A stretch of DNA of 36,543 nucleotides from Terriglobales bacterium (GCA_015655585.1 JAATEV010000006.1:1-36543), one strand, 5' to 3'; shown: positions 14,644 through 23,085, counted from the first letter of the stretch. The notes: generated by a model not told the origin, from the letters alone. Numbers and translations: made by a program.

Positions 14644-16821
14644 TTAACGGGTCGTGGGCGTTGCCGGAAGCGGAATTCCGAGGTCGCTGGCGCTGGGCAG
14701 GGTGTGGGTGTCGGCCCACTGCCGTTGTGCGCTGCGCAGTCGGTCGGAGCGTGCCAGCCAGATGCCTATGGTGTAGTCGTAGTGTTCGAGGATCTGGCGG
14801 AGGCCGTTGGGGCGGTTGGAGCGATACCAGGCCTGTTCGTAGAGGTCGCGGAGCAGGGAATAGGTGTTGATGATGTCCTGAAGACGTCCGTCGATGCCGT
14901 TAATGTCGGAGAGCTCGCGGGAGACGGCGGTGCGCTGCTTGCGGTCGGTGGTGGTGCGCATGTCGTAGGCGCGCTGGTAGCCGTTGGCGATTTCGTCGGC
15001 CAGTTGAAATTTAAGTCCAATCAGGTCCATGCGGCGCGCACCCAGCTCCAGTGCGTCGATGGCGTCGGTTTCGCGGAGCGCGGTGGCGGGTGAAGGGTAG
15101 GTTCGTGGTGGCTGGGATGTGGCTGGGTCGCTGGTCGGGATGGCGGTGGCCGGAGCGGCTGCACGGGCCTGCGCGATGAGGGTCAGGGCTCGTTCGGCGT
15201 GCATTCGGAGGTCGTGGGCGTAGGGACGAACTTGAGCTCCGATGCGCTGGCCGTCGGGCGACATGGGGTCGAGCCAGAAGATGCTGTTGGTGCCGTCTCC
15301 CTCCTTGGCCTGATCCTTCAGGACGGTGTGGGCGAGCATCATCTCCTTCTGGGCCTCGTTGAGGGCTCCGGTGACGTCTCCGTGGAAGACCTGGGCGTAG
15401 CTGTCCTCGAAGGCGGCGATGGAGGACTCGCCCTTCTGCCAGGCGGCGGCCGCGCCGAAGAGGATGCCGTACCAGTCCTGATTGAAGAGGCCTTCGCCGT
15501 CGTCGTTCCAGATGGTGTTGAGCTGCCCGGTGGAACCCAAACGCTGGCCGTCGGCGGTGAAGCGCTGGATGTTGTCGAGCGCGAGGTTGTTGTTGGGGTA
15601 GACCTTGCGGAAGTTGTTCACGCTGGGCGCAACCCAGGTCTCGAATCCGGCCCGCGTGAAGGGCGTCAGGAAGCGGTCATAGCCTTTGGGCTCCGGGTTA
15701 TAGACCCAGGCGATGGCGATGGTCGAGTCCTTGAAGGACTGGGGAAGCGTCTTCAGAAGGTCGGGCGAGTCCTGCGCGATGTCTCCCCAGAAGAGTAGCC
15801 GTCTGCCGAGCGGCTTCAGGGCTAGGGCTATGCGTTGCAGGAAGTCGAGGTAGACAGGGGCCAGTCCGCGAGAGTCGACGTCGGCCTTGGTTCTGCCGAG
15901 TCCGAGGTCTACGGTTTCGTCGGCTCCGATGTGGAGGAAGGGGCCAGGATACAGGGCGGCCAGCTCGGTGAACATCTGGGTGATGAGGGGGATGGAACCG
16001 GGGGCGGCGGGGGCGAGCACGGTGCCGTGAGGGGTCTCGACTACGTCCTGATATTGCTCCCAGGTGAGGTTGTGGTGGAGGTGGCCGAAGGCCTCCTGCT
16101 CGGGGACGATGGTGATGTGATAGCTGCGAGCGTAGGCGACCAGCTCGGCGGCTTCGGCTGCGGTGATGCTGCCGGGAGGGGCCATCAGAGGGTTCGAGCG
16201 GTACTGCTGGGTGTGTTCGAAGTAGGGCGAGTAGAGGTTGATCTTGTACGAGGCGATGGTGCGGACCATCCGCTTCTGGAAGTCGAGCGTGGTGATGGGG
16301 CCGCGGGAGAGGTCGTCGTCGAGGCCGCGGTACTTCATCGCAGGCCAGTCGCGGACCTGAGCCTCGTGAAGGACGGCGGTTGTACCGCGTCCTTCGATGA
16401 GTTGCTTGACGGTCTGGGCTCCGTAGAAGACACCCTCGGCGGTTGCGCCGACTACGGACAGTCGGGAGGATGTGGCCTCGATGACGTAGCCCCCGGGTCG
16501 CATGGCGTCGGAGAAGTTCGCTACGGGATGGCTGGTGAGGCGGACGAGGTCGATCTCGAAGCCGTCGGTTGCTGTGGTGGCGATTCCGCGAGCGCGCATG
16601 GCGGCGGAGAGGTCATCGGCGGCGAACTGGTCTTCCGGTGGGCAGCCCTGGCAGAGGATGCGGAGTCCGCGCGGCAGGGAGAGATTCGCTACGGGCTTTA
16701 CCTCGCGGGGAAGAGGGACCAGCTTCAGCGTGGACTGGTTCAGGGGGGACTGGGCTGAGGCAAGAGCCGGGGCGAAGGCGGAGAGAGCGAGCAGGGCAGC
16801 AGCGGTCCGTAAGCGGCACAT
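14644..16821 (-). CDS. GH20 beta-N-acetylhexosaminidase, secreted
   Basis: This 725-residue enzyme removes terminal GlcNAc or GalNAc from chitin, glycan or peptidoglycan fragments. It has a signal peptide (MCRLRTAAALLALSAFAPAL, cleavage near SAQ), a GH20b-like domain (about 32-155, ending GVFYGAQTVKQLI) and the catalytic barrel from about 160. The catalytic Asp-Glu pair is D301-E302 in HIGADETVD, a variant of the usual HxGGDE. A C-terminal extension of about 200 helical residues includes a Pro/Ser/Thr-rich linker near 610-635. ATG 16821 gives the only good signal peptide, though no clear Shine-Dalgarno precedes it. Its position fits amino-sugar recovery, supplying GlcNAc to the BadF-type kinase. 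Confidence 0.88.
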   Translation of the reverse strand: MCRLRTAAALLALSAFAPALASAQSPLNQSTLKLVPLPREVKPVANLSLPRGLRILCQGCPPEDQFAADDLSAAMRARGIATTATDGFEIDLVRLTSHPVANFSDAMRPGGYVIEATSSRLSVVGATAEGVFYGAQTVKQLIEGRGTTAVLHEAQVRDWPAMKYRGLDDDLSRGPITTLDFQKRMVRTIASYKINLYSPYFEHTQQYRSNPLMAPPGSITAAEAAELVAYARSYHITIVPEQEAFGHLHHNLTWEQYQDVVETPHGTVLAPAAPGSIPLITQMFTELAALYPGPFLHIGADETVDLGLGRTKADVDSRGLAPVYLDFLQRIALALKPLGRRLLFWGDIAQDSPDLLKTLPQSFKDSTIAIAWVYNPEPKGYDRFLTPFTRAGFETWVAPSVNNFRKVYPNNNLALDNIQRFTADGQRLGSTGQLNTIWNDDGEGLFNQDWYGILFGAAAAWQKGESSIAAFEDSYAQVFHGDVTGALNEAQKEMMLAHTVLKDQAKEGDGTNSIFWLDPMSPDGQRIGAQVRPYAHDLRMHAERALTLIAQARAAAPATAIPTSDPATSQPPRTYPSPATALRETDAIDALELGARRMDLIGLKFQLADEIANGYQRAYDMRTTTDRKQRTAVSRELSDINGIDGRLQDIINTYSLLRDLYEQAWYRSNRPNGLRQILEHYDYTIGIWLARSDRLRSAQRQWADTHTLPSASDLGIPLPATPTTR

Positions 16822-17122
16822 GCAGATAACGGTACATGAGCGCGGTGCGCCCCGGCCATTCCGAGCTACAGAAGAGCGATGAAACAGTATGCGTGCAGTA
16901 TGTAAATTTTCGGAAAAAATCACGCGGCGCGTGTGATGAAAAGACGATGAATTTGCCCGGGAATTCAGTGATTTCTTCATGAATCCGCCGCAAATTCTTT
17001 CTCTGTTCATATCGCTTTGGAACGATGACTGAAAGAGCAAAGGGAGGAAATCGTCATGGGTTAGTACAGCCCGGTTGATTCTCCTTGTTGTCCTTCTGCC
17101 TTTTCAAATCTTGCGAGGTTCC
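16822..17122. other. Divergent intergenic region, 301 bp, with a two-codon ORF
   Basis: It carries the promoters for the hexosaminidase (minus) and porin (plus). The 16900-17000 part is AT-rich. On the plus strand a near-perfect Shine-Dalgarno (GGGAGGAAA, 17042-17050) is followed at 17056 by ATG GGT TAG, a two-codon reading frame 59 nt before the porin ATG. No other gene or known RNA is recognised. Confidence 0.5.
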
Positions 17123-18988
17123 ATGACGAAGCAACTACAAGCGACTATGGCAGCGATATTGGTCATCAGTTCCATATCGTTACAAGCGCAGACGAGCACC
17201 GCAACGGCCATGACGAAGAAGAAGGCTGTTGCGAAGAAGGTCGTGCAGAAAAAGGCCCCTGTCGAAACAGCAACCGAGCGTCAGATCCGTGAACTGCGGG
17301 AGCAGATGGCGAGCCAGCAGTCGCAGATCGACGCTTTGAAGCAGGCGAATGCCGACCAGGCTGCCAAGCTTACCGCGGCGCAGCAGGCAGCGCAGAACGC
17401 AGAGTCTGCCGCCTCCAGCGCGTCCGCGAAGGCCGACGGTCTTAGCTCCAGCGTCTCCAGCAATGCCGACTCCGTAACCGCTCTGAGCAGCTCCGTGACC
17501 GACCTCAAGTCGAGCACCGCCGGTATGGCCCAGACGATCAGCGATGCGAAGAAAGAGATCGCCGACTCTCTCGAGTCGCCGCTTGCGATTCACTACAAGG
17601 GTGTCTCGATCACGCCGGTTGCGTTCTTCGCGTTTGAAGGTGTGAACCGCACCCGCTCGATCAACTCGGACATCAACACTCCGTTCAACACGACTCCGTA
17701 CCCCGGCGCTGCACAGGCCCACACGACCGAGCTGAACTTCTCCGGCCGTCAGAGCCGCGTTGGCGCCCTGTTCCAGGCCAACACGGGCAGCCTGAGGCTT
17801 GCGGGCTACGTCGAAGCCGACTTCCTCGGCACCGGCGTTACCAGCAACAACAACCAGAGCAACAGCTACGTTCTGCGTCAGCGTCAGATCTGGGGTCAGG
17901 CGACGACCAAGAGCGGATTCAGCGTCACCGGCGGTCAGATGTGGTCGCTCGTTACCGAGACCAAGACCGGCGTCGACAACCGCACGGAAGTTCTGCCGGC
18001 GACCATCGATCCTCAGTACCACGTTGGTTTTAGCTGGACGCGTAACGCGGCGATCCGCTTCTCGCAGAAGGCCGGTATCTTCACCGGCGCTCTGGCGCTC
18101 GAAAATGGCCAGACTGTGGGCCTGACCAACACCAACGGCAACACGAACTACTTCATCGGCGGTGCGGGTACGAACGCTGGTCTGTACAACCTGACCACCA
18201 ACTACACGAACAACGTCGCTCCTGACCTGGTCGTGAAGGTGACGGCGGACCCGAAGGGCATGGGTCACTACGAAATCGGCGGCATCGCCCGCTGGTTCCG
18301 CGACCGCTACTACCCCAACGCGACGTATAACGGGGTCACCGGCGCACCGGCCACGCCTTCGGTTGCTGGCGCGAGCAACAACACCAAGGTTGGCGGCGGC
18401 TTCTTCGCCAATGCCCGCTTCCCGGTAACGCACTTCGCCGACTTCGGTCTCCACCTGATGGGTGGTACGGGCGTGGGCCGCTACGGCACTTCGCAGCTCG
18501 CCGACGTTACGGTTCACCCGGACGGCACGCTGGAGCCGATCAAGAACTGGCAGGGTTTGATCTCTCTCGATACACACCCCACCAAGAAGCTTGACGTCTT
18601 CTTCTACGCCGGTACCGAGTACGCGCAGCGCACGACCTACCTGAGCACGGTTGGCGCGAGCACGGGCAAGCTGGTTGGTTATGCTCCTGTGACCAGCTCG
18701 AACGCCGGTTGCGGCATTGAGACGCTGCCCACCTCGACCGGTAACGGTCTGGCGGGTGCGAACCCCTACAACCCCGGCACTCCGGCTAACTGCCTCGGCG
18801 CGACCCGCGTCGTGCAGGAAGGCACGATCGGCTTCACGTATCGCGCTTACAACAGCCCGAAGTACGGACGCCTCCAGTATCAGGGTGCGTATAGCTACCT
18901 TGATCGCGTGGCGTGGACCGGCGTGGGTGGAGCTCCCAAGGCCACCAACGGAATGGTCTTCTGGGGTATGCGTTACTACATCCCGTAG
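17123..18988 (+). CDS. Outer-membrane porin (DcaP-like) with N-terminal coiled coil
   Basis: This is a 621-residue protein. It has a signal peptide (MTKQLQATMAAILVISSISL, cleavage near QAQ), a Lys/Ala-rich segment, then a coiled coil of about 100 residues (IRELREQMASQQSQIDALKQ and Ala/Ser heptads). From about residue 170 a beta-rich domain of alternating strands ends in WGMRYYIP, i.e. an aromatic near the C terminus as in beta-barrels. Phrases such as LRLAGYVEADFLG and VTGGQMWSL are typical of DcaP/porin-like proteins that form trimeric outer-membrane channels for anionic solutes. ATG 17123 has GAGG 6 nt upstream; an upstream in-frame TTG (17075) is less likely. The substrate is unknown; uronates are plausible given the next gene, but a strong terminator separates them. 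Confidence 0.78.
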   Translation: MTKQLQATMAAILVISSISLQAQTSTATAMTKKKAVAKKVVQKKAPVETATERQIRELREQMASQQSQIDALKQANADQAAKLTAAQQAAQNAESAASSASAKADGLSSSVSSNADSVTALSSSVTDLKSSTAGMAQTISDAKKEIADSLESPLAIHYKGVSITPVAFFAFEGVNRTRSINSDINTPFNTTPYPGAAQAHTTELNFSGRQSRVGALFQANTGSLRLAGYVEADFLGTGVTSNNNQSNSYVLRQRQIWGQATTKSGFSVTGGQMWSLVTETKTGVDNRTEVLPATIDPQYHVGFSWTRNAAIRFSQKAGIFTGALALENGQTVGLTNTNGNTNYFIGGAGTNAGLYNLTTNYTNNVAPDLVVKVTADPKGMGHYEIGGIARWFRDRYYPNATYNGVTGAPATPSVAGASNNTKVGGGFFANARFPVTHFADFGLHLMGGTGVGRYGTSQLADVTVHPDGTLEPIKNWQGLISLDTHPTKKLDVFFYAGTEYAQRTTYLSTVGASTGKLVGYAPVTSSNAGCGIETLPTSTGNGLAGANPYNPGTPANCLGATRVVQEGTIGFTYRAYNSPKYGRLQYQGAYSYLDRVAWTGVGGAPKATNGMVFWGMRYYIP

Positions 18989-19006
18989 ACTGAACTGCTT
19001 TCCCTG

Positions 19007-19034
19007 CGAGAGGCGCCCTTTGGGGCGCCTCTCG
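19007..19034 (+). terminator. Strong intrinsic terminator of the porin gene
   Basis: A perfect 12-bp stem CGAGAGGCGCCC / GGGCGCCTCTCG (19007-19018, 19023-19034) has a TTTG loop, followed by TGTTTTGTG, 18 nt after the stop. Confidence 0.92.
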
Positions 19035-19107
19035 TGTTTTGTGCCTCTCGTTTGCGTGTTGGTGCGGGTATCGGACGGTTATGAGAAAGAGTTAGACAGT
19101 TCATAAG

Positions 19108-19118
19108 TGGTGGGACCA
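19108..19118. promoter_or_regulatory. GntR-type operator upstream of uxaC
   Basis: TGGTGGGACCA fits the TGGTNNNACCA palindrome used by FadR/UxuR-like GntR regulators; flanking AT gives ACCAAT on the right. It lies 65 bp before the uxaC start, just upstream of a -10-like GATACT (19125-19130). Very similar sites precede the larA homologue and uxaE. Confidence 0.65.
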
Positions 19119-19182
19119 ATTTTTGATACTCTGCTAGGGGCTGAAGAAGCTCAGTCACTGATCTGCTGTAAGGGGACACGAG

Positions 19183-20583
19183 ATGATGCTTGATGAGAAC
19201 CGGCTGTTTTCTGCGGATAGCGCTTCGCGCTCGATTGCCGCCAGGCTGTATGAGAAGGTGCGCGACCTGCCCATTATCTCGCCGCATGGACATACCGATC
19301 CCCGGTGGTTTGCCGAAGATACGGCCTTTCCTGATCCGGCGGCGTTGCTGATCCAGCCGGACCACTACATCTTCCGGATGCTGTATTCGCAGGGAGTGTC
19401 TCTGGAGTCGCTGGGGGTTCCGCAGGTGGATGGAGGCCAGAAGGCCGATCCGCGCGAGGTGTGGAGGATTTTTGCGAGGCACTACTACCTGTTTCGCGGG
19501 ACGCCTACGCGGCTTTGGCTGGACTATGCCTTTGCAAACCAATTCGGCTTGCAGGAGAGGCTGGGGCCGGAGAATGCTGACCAGTTCTATGACGCGATCT
19601 CAGCTAAGTTGCAGACGCCGGAGTTCCGGCCGCGAGCCCTGTTCGACAGCTTCAAGATTCAGGTTCTGGCTACGACCGACTCGCCGCTGGATTCTCTGGA
19701 ATTTCATCAGAAGATCAAGGATTCGGATTGGAAGGGGCGGGTGATTCCTACGTTCCGGCCCGATCCGGTGGTGGATGCGGACTTTATTGGGTTTTTGGAC
19801 AACATCAGGAAGCTGGGGGAGATTACCGGCGAGAATATCGGCACGTACAAGGGCTATTTGAACGCTCTGCGGAGCCGCCGGGCTTTCTTCAAGTCGATGG
19901 GGGCTACGGCTACGGATCATGGGCATCCTACGGCGTTGACGGCGGATCTTGATGCGGATACGGCGGCTTCTCTGTATGGGCGGATTCTTTCGGGGCGGTC
20001 GGTGCCGGAGGAGCAGGAGATCTTCCGGGCGCAGATGCTGACGGAGATGGCGGGGATGTCGGTGGAGGATGGGCTGACGATGCAGCTTCATCCGGGGTCG
20101 ATACGGAACCATAACCAGGTGGTCTACGACAAGTTCGGGCGGGACAAGGGCGCGGACATTCCTTCTCCTACGGACTATGTGCGCGGGCTAAGGCCGCTGC
20201 TGAATAAGTATGGGAACGATTCGCGGTTGACGCTGATCCTGTTCACGCTGGATGAGACGTCGTACTCGCGGGAGTTGGCTCCGCTGGCGGGACACTATCC
20301 CGCATTGCGGCTGGGGCCGCCGTGGTGGTTCCATGACTCGCCGGAGGGGATGATGCGGTTCCGGGAGCAGGCTACGGAGACGGCGGGTTTCTACAACACG
20401 GTGGGGTTCAACGACGATACGCGGGCGTTTCTGTCGATTCCGGCGCGGCATGACGTGGCGCGGAGGGTAGACTGCGCGTTCCTCGGCAGGCTGGTGGCGG
20501 AGCACCGGCTGGAGGAGGCGGAGGCGTTTGAGGTGATTGAGGATTTGACGGTGAATCTGGTGAAGAAGGCTTATAAGCTTTGA
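19183..20583 (+). CDS. uxaC: Uronate isomerase (glucuronate/galacturonate isomerase)
   Basis: This 466-residue cytosolic enzyme of the amidohydrolase superfamily converts D-glucuronate to D-fructuronate and D-galacturonate to D-tagaturonate. The metal-binding HxH is in ISPHGHTDPRWF (His35, His37). Family landmarks follow: DHYIFRMLYSQG, the ATTDSPLDSLEFHQ region, QLHPGSIRNHN and PPWWFHDSPEGM. The length is normal. ATG 19183 follows AAGGGGACACGAG. It is monocistronic between two terminators and preceded by a GntR-type operator. It supplies the substrate for UxaE encoded at 23086. Confidence 0.95.
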   Translation: MMLDENRLFSADSASRSIAARLYEKVRDLPIISPHGHTDPRWFAEDTAFPDPAALLIQPDHYIFRMLYSQGVSLESLGVPQVDGGQKADPREVWRIFARHYYLFRGTPTRLWLDYAFANQFGLQERLGPENADQFYDAISAKLQTPEFRPRALFDSFKIQVLATTDSPLDSLEFHQKIKDSDWKGRVIPTFRPDPVVDADFIGFLDNIRKLGEITGENIGTYKGYLNALRSRRAFFKSMGATATDHGHPTALTADLDADTAASLYGRILSGRSVPEEQEIFRAQMLTEMAGMSVEDGLTMQLHPGSIRNHNQVVYDKFGRDKGADIPSPTDYVRGLRPLLNKYGNDSRLTLILFTLDETSYSRELAPLAGHYPALRLGPPWWFHDSPEGMMRFREQATETAGFYNTVGFNDDTRAFLSIPARHDVARRVDCAFLGRLVAEHRLEEAEAFEVIEDLTVNLVKKAYKL

Positions 20584-20587
20584 AGGA

Positions 20588-20618
20588 CTTAGGGTTAGCT
20601 GAAACAGCTAACCCTAAG
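20588..20618. terminator. Bidirectional terminator between uxaC and the larA homologue
   Basis: A perfect 13-bp stem CTTAGGGTTAGCT / AGCTAACCCTAAG has the 5-nt loop GAAAC. It sits between two convergent stops (20583 and 20621), followed by CCTTAATCTTT on the plus strand. Confidence 0.85.
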
Positions 20619-20620
20619 CC

Positions 20621-21895
20621 TTAATCTTTGAAGCGGGCCTGGTAGGCCCACAGGCCGAGGCCGGGGTTGGAGATGTAGAAGATCTCTTCGCCGTCTATGG
20701 TGTTCCAGCCGTCCTGCAGGGTTTCCGGATTGTACTTTCGGGTCATTTCGGCGAGGTCTCCGTACTCGAAGTGGACGGATTCGATCTCTTCGCGGGTCAG
20801 GTGGCCGGGGCAGTAGCGGATGGTGAAACGGCCTTCGCTGCTGCCGTGGATGAGGTGGGCGGCGGCGCTCAGGTTTCCGGCTAGCGTGGGGTCTTGTTTG
20901 ACGTATTCGAGGGTTTTTGGCGTACCGCAGTAGCCGTATTTGCGGATGAGCTTGTCGATGGCGGCGTCTTCGCCGAACTCGTGGACGCCGGGGGCTAGGA
21001 CGATGAGCTCGGCGTTGTCGGCTAAGGCCATGCGGGTGCGGTAGATACTTTTGTTGCCTAGCCAGGTGCTCTTGAACTCTTTGGGATCGAGGAAGACTAC
21101 CGCTTTTTTAATTTCGCGGTCCATCATCTGGAAGTTCACCTTTAAGCTTAGTGCCGCAGCTTGTTCAAAACAATCGTGATCGTCGCCTACGAACAGACCG
21201 CGGATGACTAGTTTCCCGGCCTGGTTTTTGCCGACTACGGTGAGGGCGTAGACGAGTGGGAGGTCGGTGGCGAAGTGGTCGCTGGCGTAGTTGAGGATGC
21301 GGCGGACGGGGGTGTCGGCGCGGCCCATCATGCGCTCCATACCGTAGACGGCTCCGAGGAAGTGGCTGCGGTGGATGCCGAGGGGGCCGCCGGTTCCGAT
21401 GAAGATGTTCTTGTTGAAGTTTGCCATGCCAACTACTTCATGAGGAACGACTTGTCCTATGGATATGATGAGGTCGTGGCCGCCGTTCTTGATGAGCTTG
21501 TTGACCTGCGCGGGCCAGGTGTAGTCGAGCTTGCCCTCGCTGACCTCGTGCATGTAGGAGCCGGGGACTTCGCCGAGGGTGACGATGTCGTTGCGCCAGT
21601 CGTGTATACGAAAGAGGCTGGTGGGAGTGCGGCCGAACATGGCTGCGATCTCGGTTTCGGTCATTGGCTTATGGGTGCCGAGGGCGGGGAGGACGTCGGT
21701 GAGGGCGTCGCCGTAGTGCTGCCAGACCATCTCGGTGAGAGTCCCGCTCTGGGAGTGCATCCGGGTGAAGTCGGGGGGGACGGCGAGGACTTTGTGGCGG
21801 GGGCCCAGCTTGTCGAGGGCCTGGGAGAGATTGGAGCGTACCTCTTCGAGGGACATCTCGGTGGTGGGGGAGCCGGAGGCGAAGTAGGTGCTCAT
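20621..21895 (-). CDS. LarA-family nickel-pincer racemase/epimerase; candidate D-mannonate/D-gluconate 2-epimerase
   Basis: At 424 residues this is the size of lactate racemase LarA. The LarA active-site pattern is conserved: His75 in ALGTHKPMTE (LarA H108), His152 and Lys162 in PHEVVGMANFNK (H174 and the cofactor-bearing K184, 10 apart as in LarA), and His178 in IHRSH (H200, 16 after the Lys as in LarA). The protein should therefore carry the covalently bound nickel-pincer nucleotide. Characterised LarA homologues act on lactate, malate, hydroxyglutarate, phenyllactate or D-gluconate. The setting here (uxaC, uxaE, an SDR, gntK, a shared operator) points to C2 epimerisation of D-mannonate to D-gluconate, which remains inference. 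ATG 21895 is preferred over upstream in-frame starts because it gives the family length. Confidence 0.85.
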   Translation of the reverse strand: MSTYFASGSPTTEMSLEEVRSNLSQALDKLGPRHKVLAVPPDFTRMHSQSGTLTEMVWQHYGDALTDVLPALGTHKPMTETEIAAMFGRTPTSLFRIHDWRNDIVTLGEVPGSYMHEVSEGKLDYTWPAQVNKLIKNGGHDLIISIGQVVPHEVVGMANFNKNIFIGTGGPLGIHRSHFLGAVYGMERMMGRADTPVRRILNYASDHFATDLPLVYALTVVGKNQAGKLVIRGLFVGDDHDCFEQAAALSLKVNFQMMDREIKKAVVFLDPKEFKSTWLGNKSIYRTRMALADNAELIVLAPGVHEFGEDAAIDKLIRKYGYCGTPKTLEYVKQDPTLAGNLSAAAHLIHGSSEGRFTIRYCPGHLTREEIESVHFEYGDLAEMTRKYNPETLQDGWNTIDGEEIFYISNPGLGLWAYQARFKD

Positions 21896-21938
21896 GGGAG
21901 TTGATCTTACTCCGGCGAGGGTGGGGCTGGCATCTTTT

Positions 21939-21949
21939 TGGCCGGACCA
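21939..21949. promoter_or_regulatory. GntR-type operator upstream of the larA homologue
   Basis: TGGCCGGACCA (on the minus strand TGGTCCGGCCA) has one mismatch to TGGTNNNACCA, and flanking bases extend it to TTGG...CCAA. It is 44 bp upstream of ATG 21895. It matches the sites before uxaC and uxaE. Confidence 0.55.
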
Positions 21950-21971
21950 ATAGTCGGCGTCACGAATCGAA

Positions 21972-22005
21972 GGCGTAACGAGGATCAAAGGGATAAGAGA
22001 GGATT
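21972..22005 (+). repeat. Dispersed repeat family 1, copy A (short)
   Basis: This begins GGCGTAACG(A)GGATCAAAGG and continues GGATAAGAG; it is the truncated version of the element also found at 25907, 28517 and 32200. It lies between the divergent larA homologue and the first TIGR03435 gene. Confidence 0.6.
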
Positions 22006-22064
22006 GGGGAGTGATGATTTGGGGTTTGGGGAGTCTTTTGGGGTAGGGGTTCTGGGGAGGGGTT

Positions 22065-22853
22065 ATGCGGGTGGGTTTGGTTGGGGTGGTTCTGGTGGTG
22101 GGGGCTTTGGCGGCGCAGGCGCAAGGGGTGGCTCGGCCTCAGTTTGATGCGTTTGAGGTGGCTATGATCAGGCCGGTGGAGCATGATGCCAAGGGCGGAC
22201 GGTTCCTGGTGATGCAGGGGACGGACCGGTTTGTGGCGAAGGACTACACGCTGAAGCTGCTGATTGCGGCGGCTTATGATCTGAATCCGCGGACGGTATC
22301 GGGTGGGCCGGGGTGGATGGATGCGGAGCACTTTGATATTACGGCGGTGACTCCGGGAGGGGTGAAGCCTACGCGGGCGGAGCAGATGGCGATGCTGCGG
22401 AGCCTGCTGGTGGAACGGTTTCGGCTGGCGTTTCATCGGGAGGAGAAGGAGTTTTCGATTTATCGGCTGGAGGTGGGGAAGGGTGGGGCGAAGCTGAAGG
22501 AGAGTGCGGCGGCGGTGGATGCTCCGTCGCAGTTGGTGAGCGTGGTGTATCCGCAGAAGATGGTGCTGCCGGCGCGGAATGTGTCGATGGGGGACTTTGT
22601 GGCGATGTTGCAGCGGGCAGTGCTGGATCGGCCGGTGGTGGACAAGACGGGGTTGATGGGGCGGTATGACTTCGATTTGGAGTGGGCTCCGGATGAGACG
22701 CAGTTTGGAGGAGAGGTGCCGGTGGCTAAGGATGCGGCTGCGCCTTCGTTTTTTACGGCGGTTACGGAACAGCTTGGGTTAAGAGTGGAGGCTACAAAGG
22801 GGATGGTGTCGGCTTTAGTGGTGGATCGGGCGGAGCGGCCTTCTGCGGATTAA
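22065..22853 (+). CDS. TIGR03435 family protein (acidobacterial), exported
   Basis: This is a 262-residue protein with a signal peptide (MRVGLVGVVLVVGALAAQAQ). The family hallmarks are present: an N-terminal FDAFEVAMIRP, a central LLIAAAYDLNPRTVSGGPGWMDAEHFDI-type segment, and RPVVDKTGLMGRYDFDLEW. The family is strongly expanded in Acidobacteria and its function is unknown. ATG 22065 follows GGGGAGGGG. It sits between the larA homologue and uxaE but has no evident pathway role. A second, divergent member is at 32957. Confidence 0.88.
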   Translation: MRVGLVGVVLVVGALAAQAQGVARPQFDAFEVAMIRPVEHDAKGGRFLVMQGTDRFVAKDYTLKLLIAAAYDLNPRTVSGGPGWMDAEHFDITAVTPGGVKPTRAEQMAMLRSLLVERFRLAFHREEKEFSIYRLEVGKGGAKLKESAAAVDAPSQLVSVVYPQKMVLPARNVSMGDFVAMLQRAVLDRPVVDKTGLMGRYDFDLEWAPDETQFGGEVPVAKDAAAPSFFTAVTEQLGLRVEATKGMVSALVVDRAERPSAD

Positions 22854-22880
22854 AAGGCCTCGGGGTGGAGAATGTGTTGG

Positions 22881-22944
22881 ATTTTCGCTGCCGCGAAAAT
22901 TGCCCACCTTAGCGACGATAAAGCCGTCGCGAAGATGGGGCACC
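22881..22944 (+). repeat. Dispersed palindromic repeat family 2, copy 1
   Basis: Two adjacent hairpins: ATTTTCGC-tgcc-GCGAAAAT (22881-22900) and an imperfect stem from TGCCCACCTTAGCGACG to CGTCGCGAAGATGGGGC, ending GCACCC. The same layout (GCGAA hairpin, then TGCCCA...TGGGGCACCCG) recurs at 35634-35684. It may also terminate the TIGR03435 transcript. Confidence 0.6.
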
Positions 22945-23003
22945 CGGTCTTGTGGCGCGACGATGAGGCTGCTGCATGGGGGACTCGGTCTTTGCGGGGG
23001 GAG

Positions 23004-23032
23004 TTGCCAATCGTGATTTGTGTCGGTATGCT
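23004..23032 (+). promoter_or_regulatory. Sigma-70-type promoter of uxaE
   Basis: TTGCCA (23004-23009) and TATGCT (23027-23032) are separated by 17 bp, good matches to -35 and -10. The predicted start is about 23039, immediately before the GntR-type operator. Confidence 0.6.
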
Positions 23033-23044
23033 GGGACGGCTGTG

Positions 23045-23061
23045 AATTGGTTAGACCAATT
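23045..23061. promoter_or_regulatory. GntR-type operator upstream of uxaE (17-bp palindrome)
   Basis: AATTGGTTAGACCAATT is a perfect palindrome about a 3-bp centre. It closely resembles the E. coli ExuR/UxuR consensus (AAATTGGTATACCAATTT). It begins right at the predicted transcription start, a position suited to repression relieved by a uronate or its product. Confidence 0.75.
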
Positions 23062-23085
23062 GAAAATCTGAAAAAAGGGTGTGGC

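Noticed and set aside
17180-18577. A 465-codon minus-strand frame opposite the porin
   Set aside because: Arg/Val/Gly-rich shadow without motifs; the plus strand has a signal peptide, coiled coil and barrel pattern plus a terminator.
20621-21895. The LarA homologue read as a true lactate racemase
   Set aside because: Active-site spacing fits the whole LarA superfamily, not lactate specifically; the shared operator and uronate neighbours make a sugar-acid substrate more likely, so no larA symbol is given.
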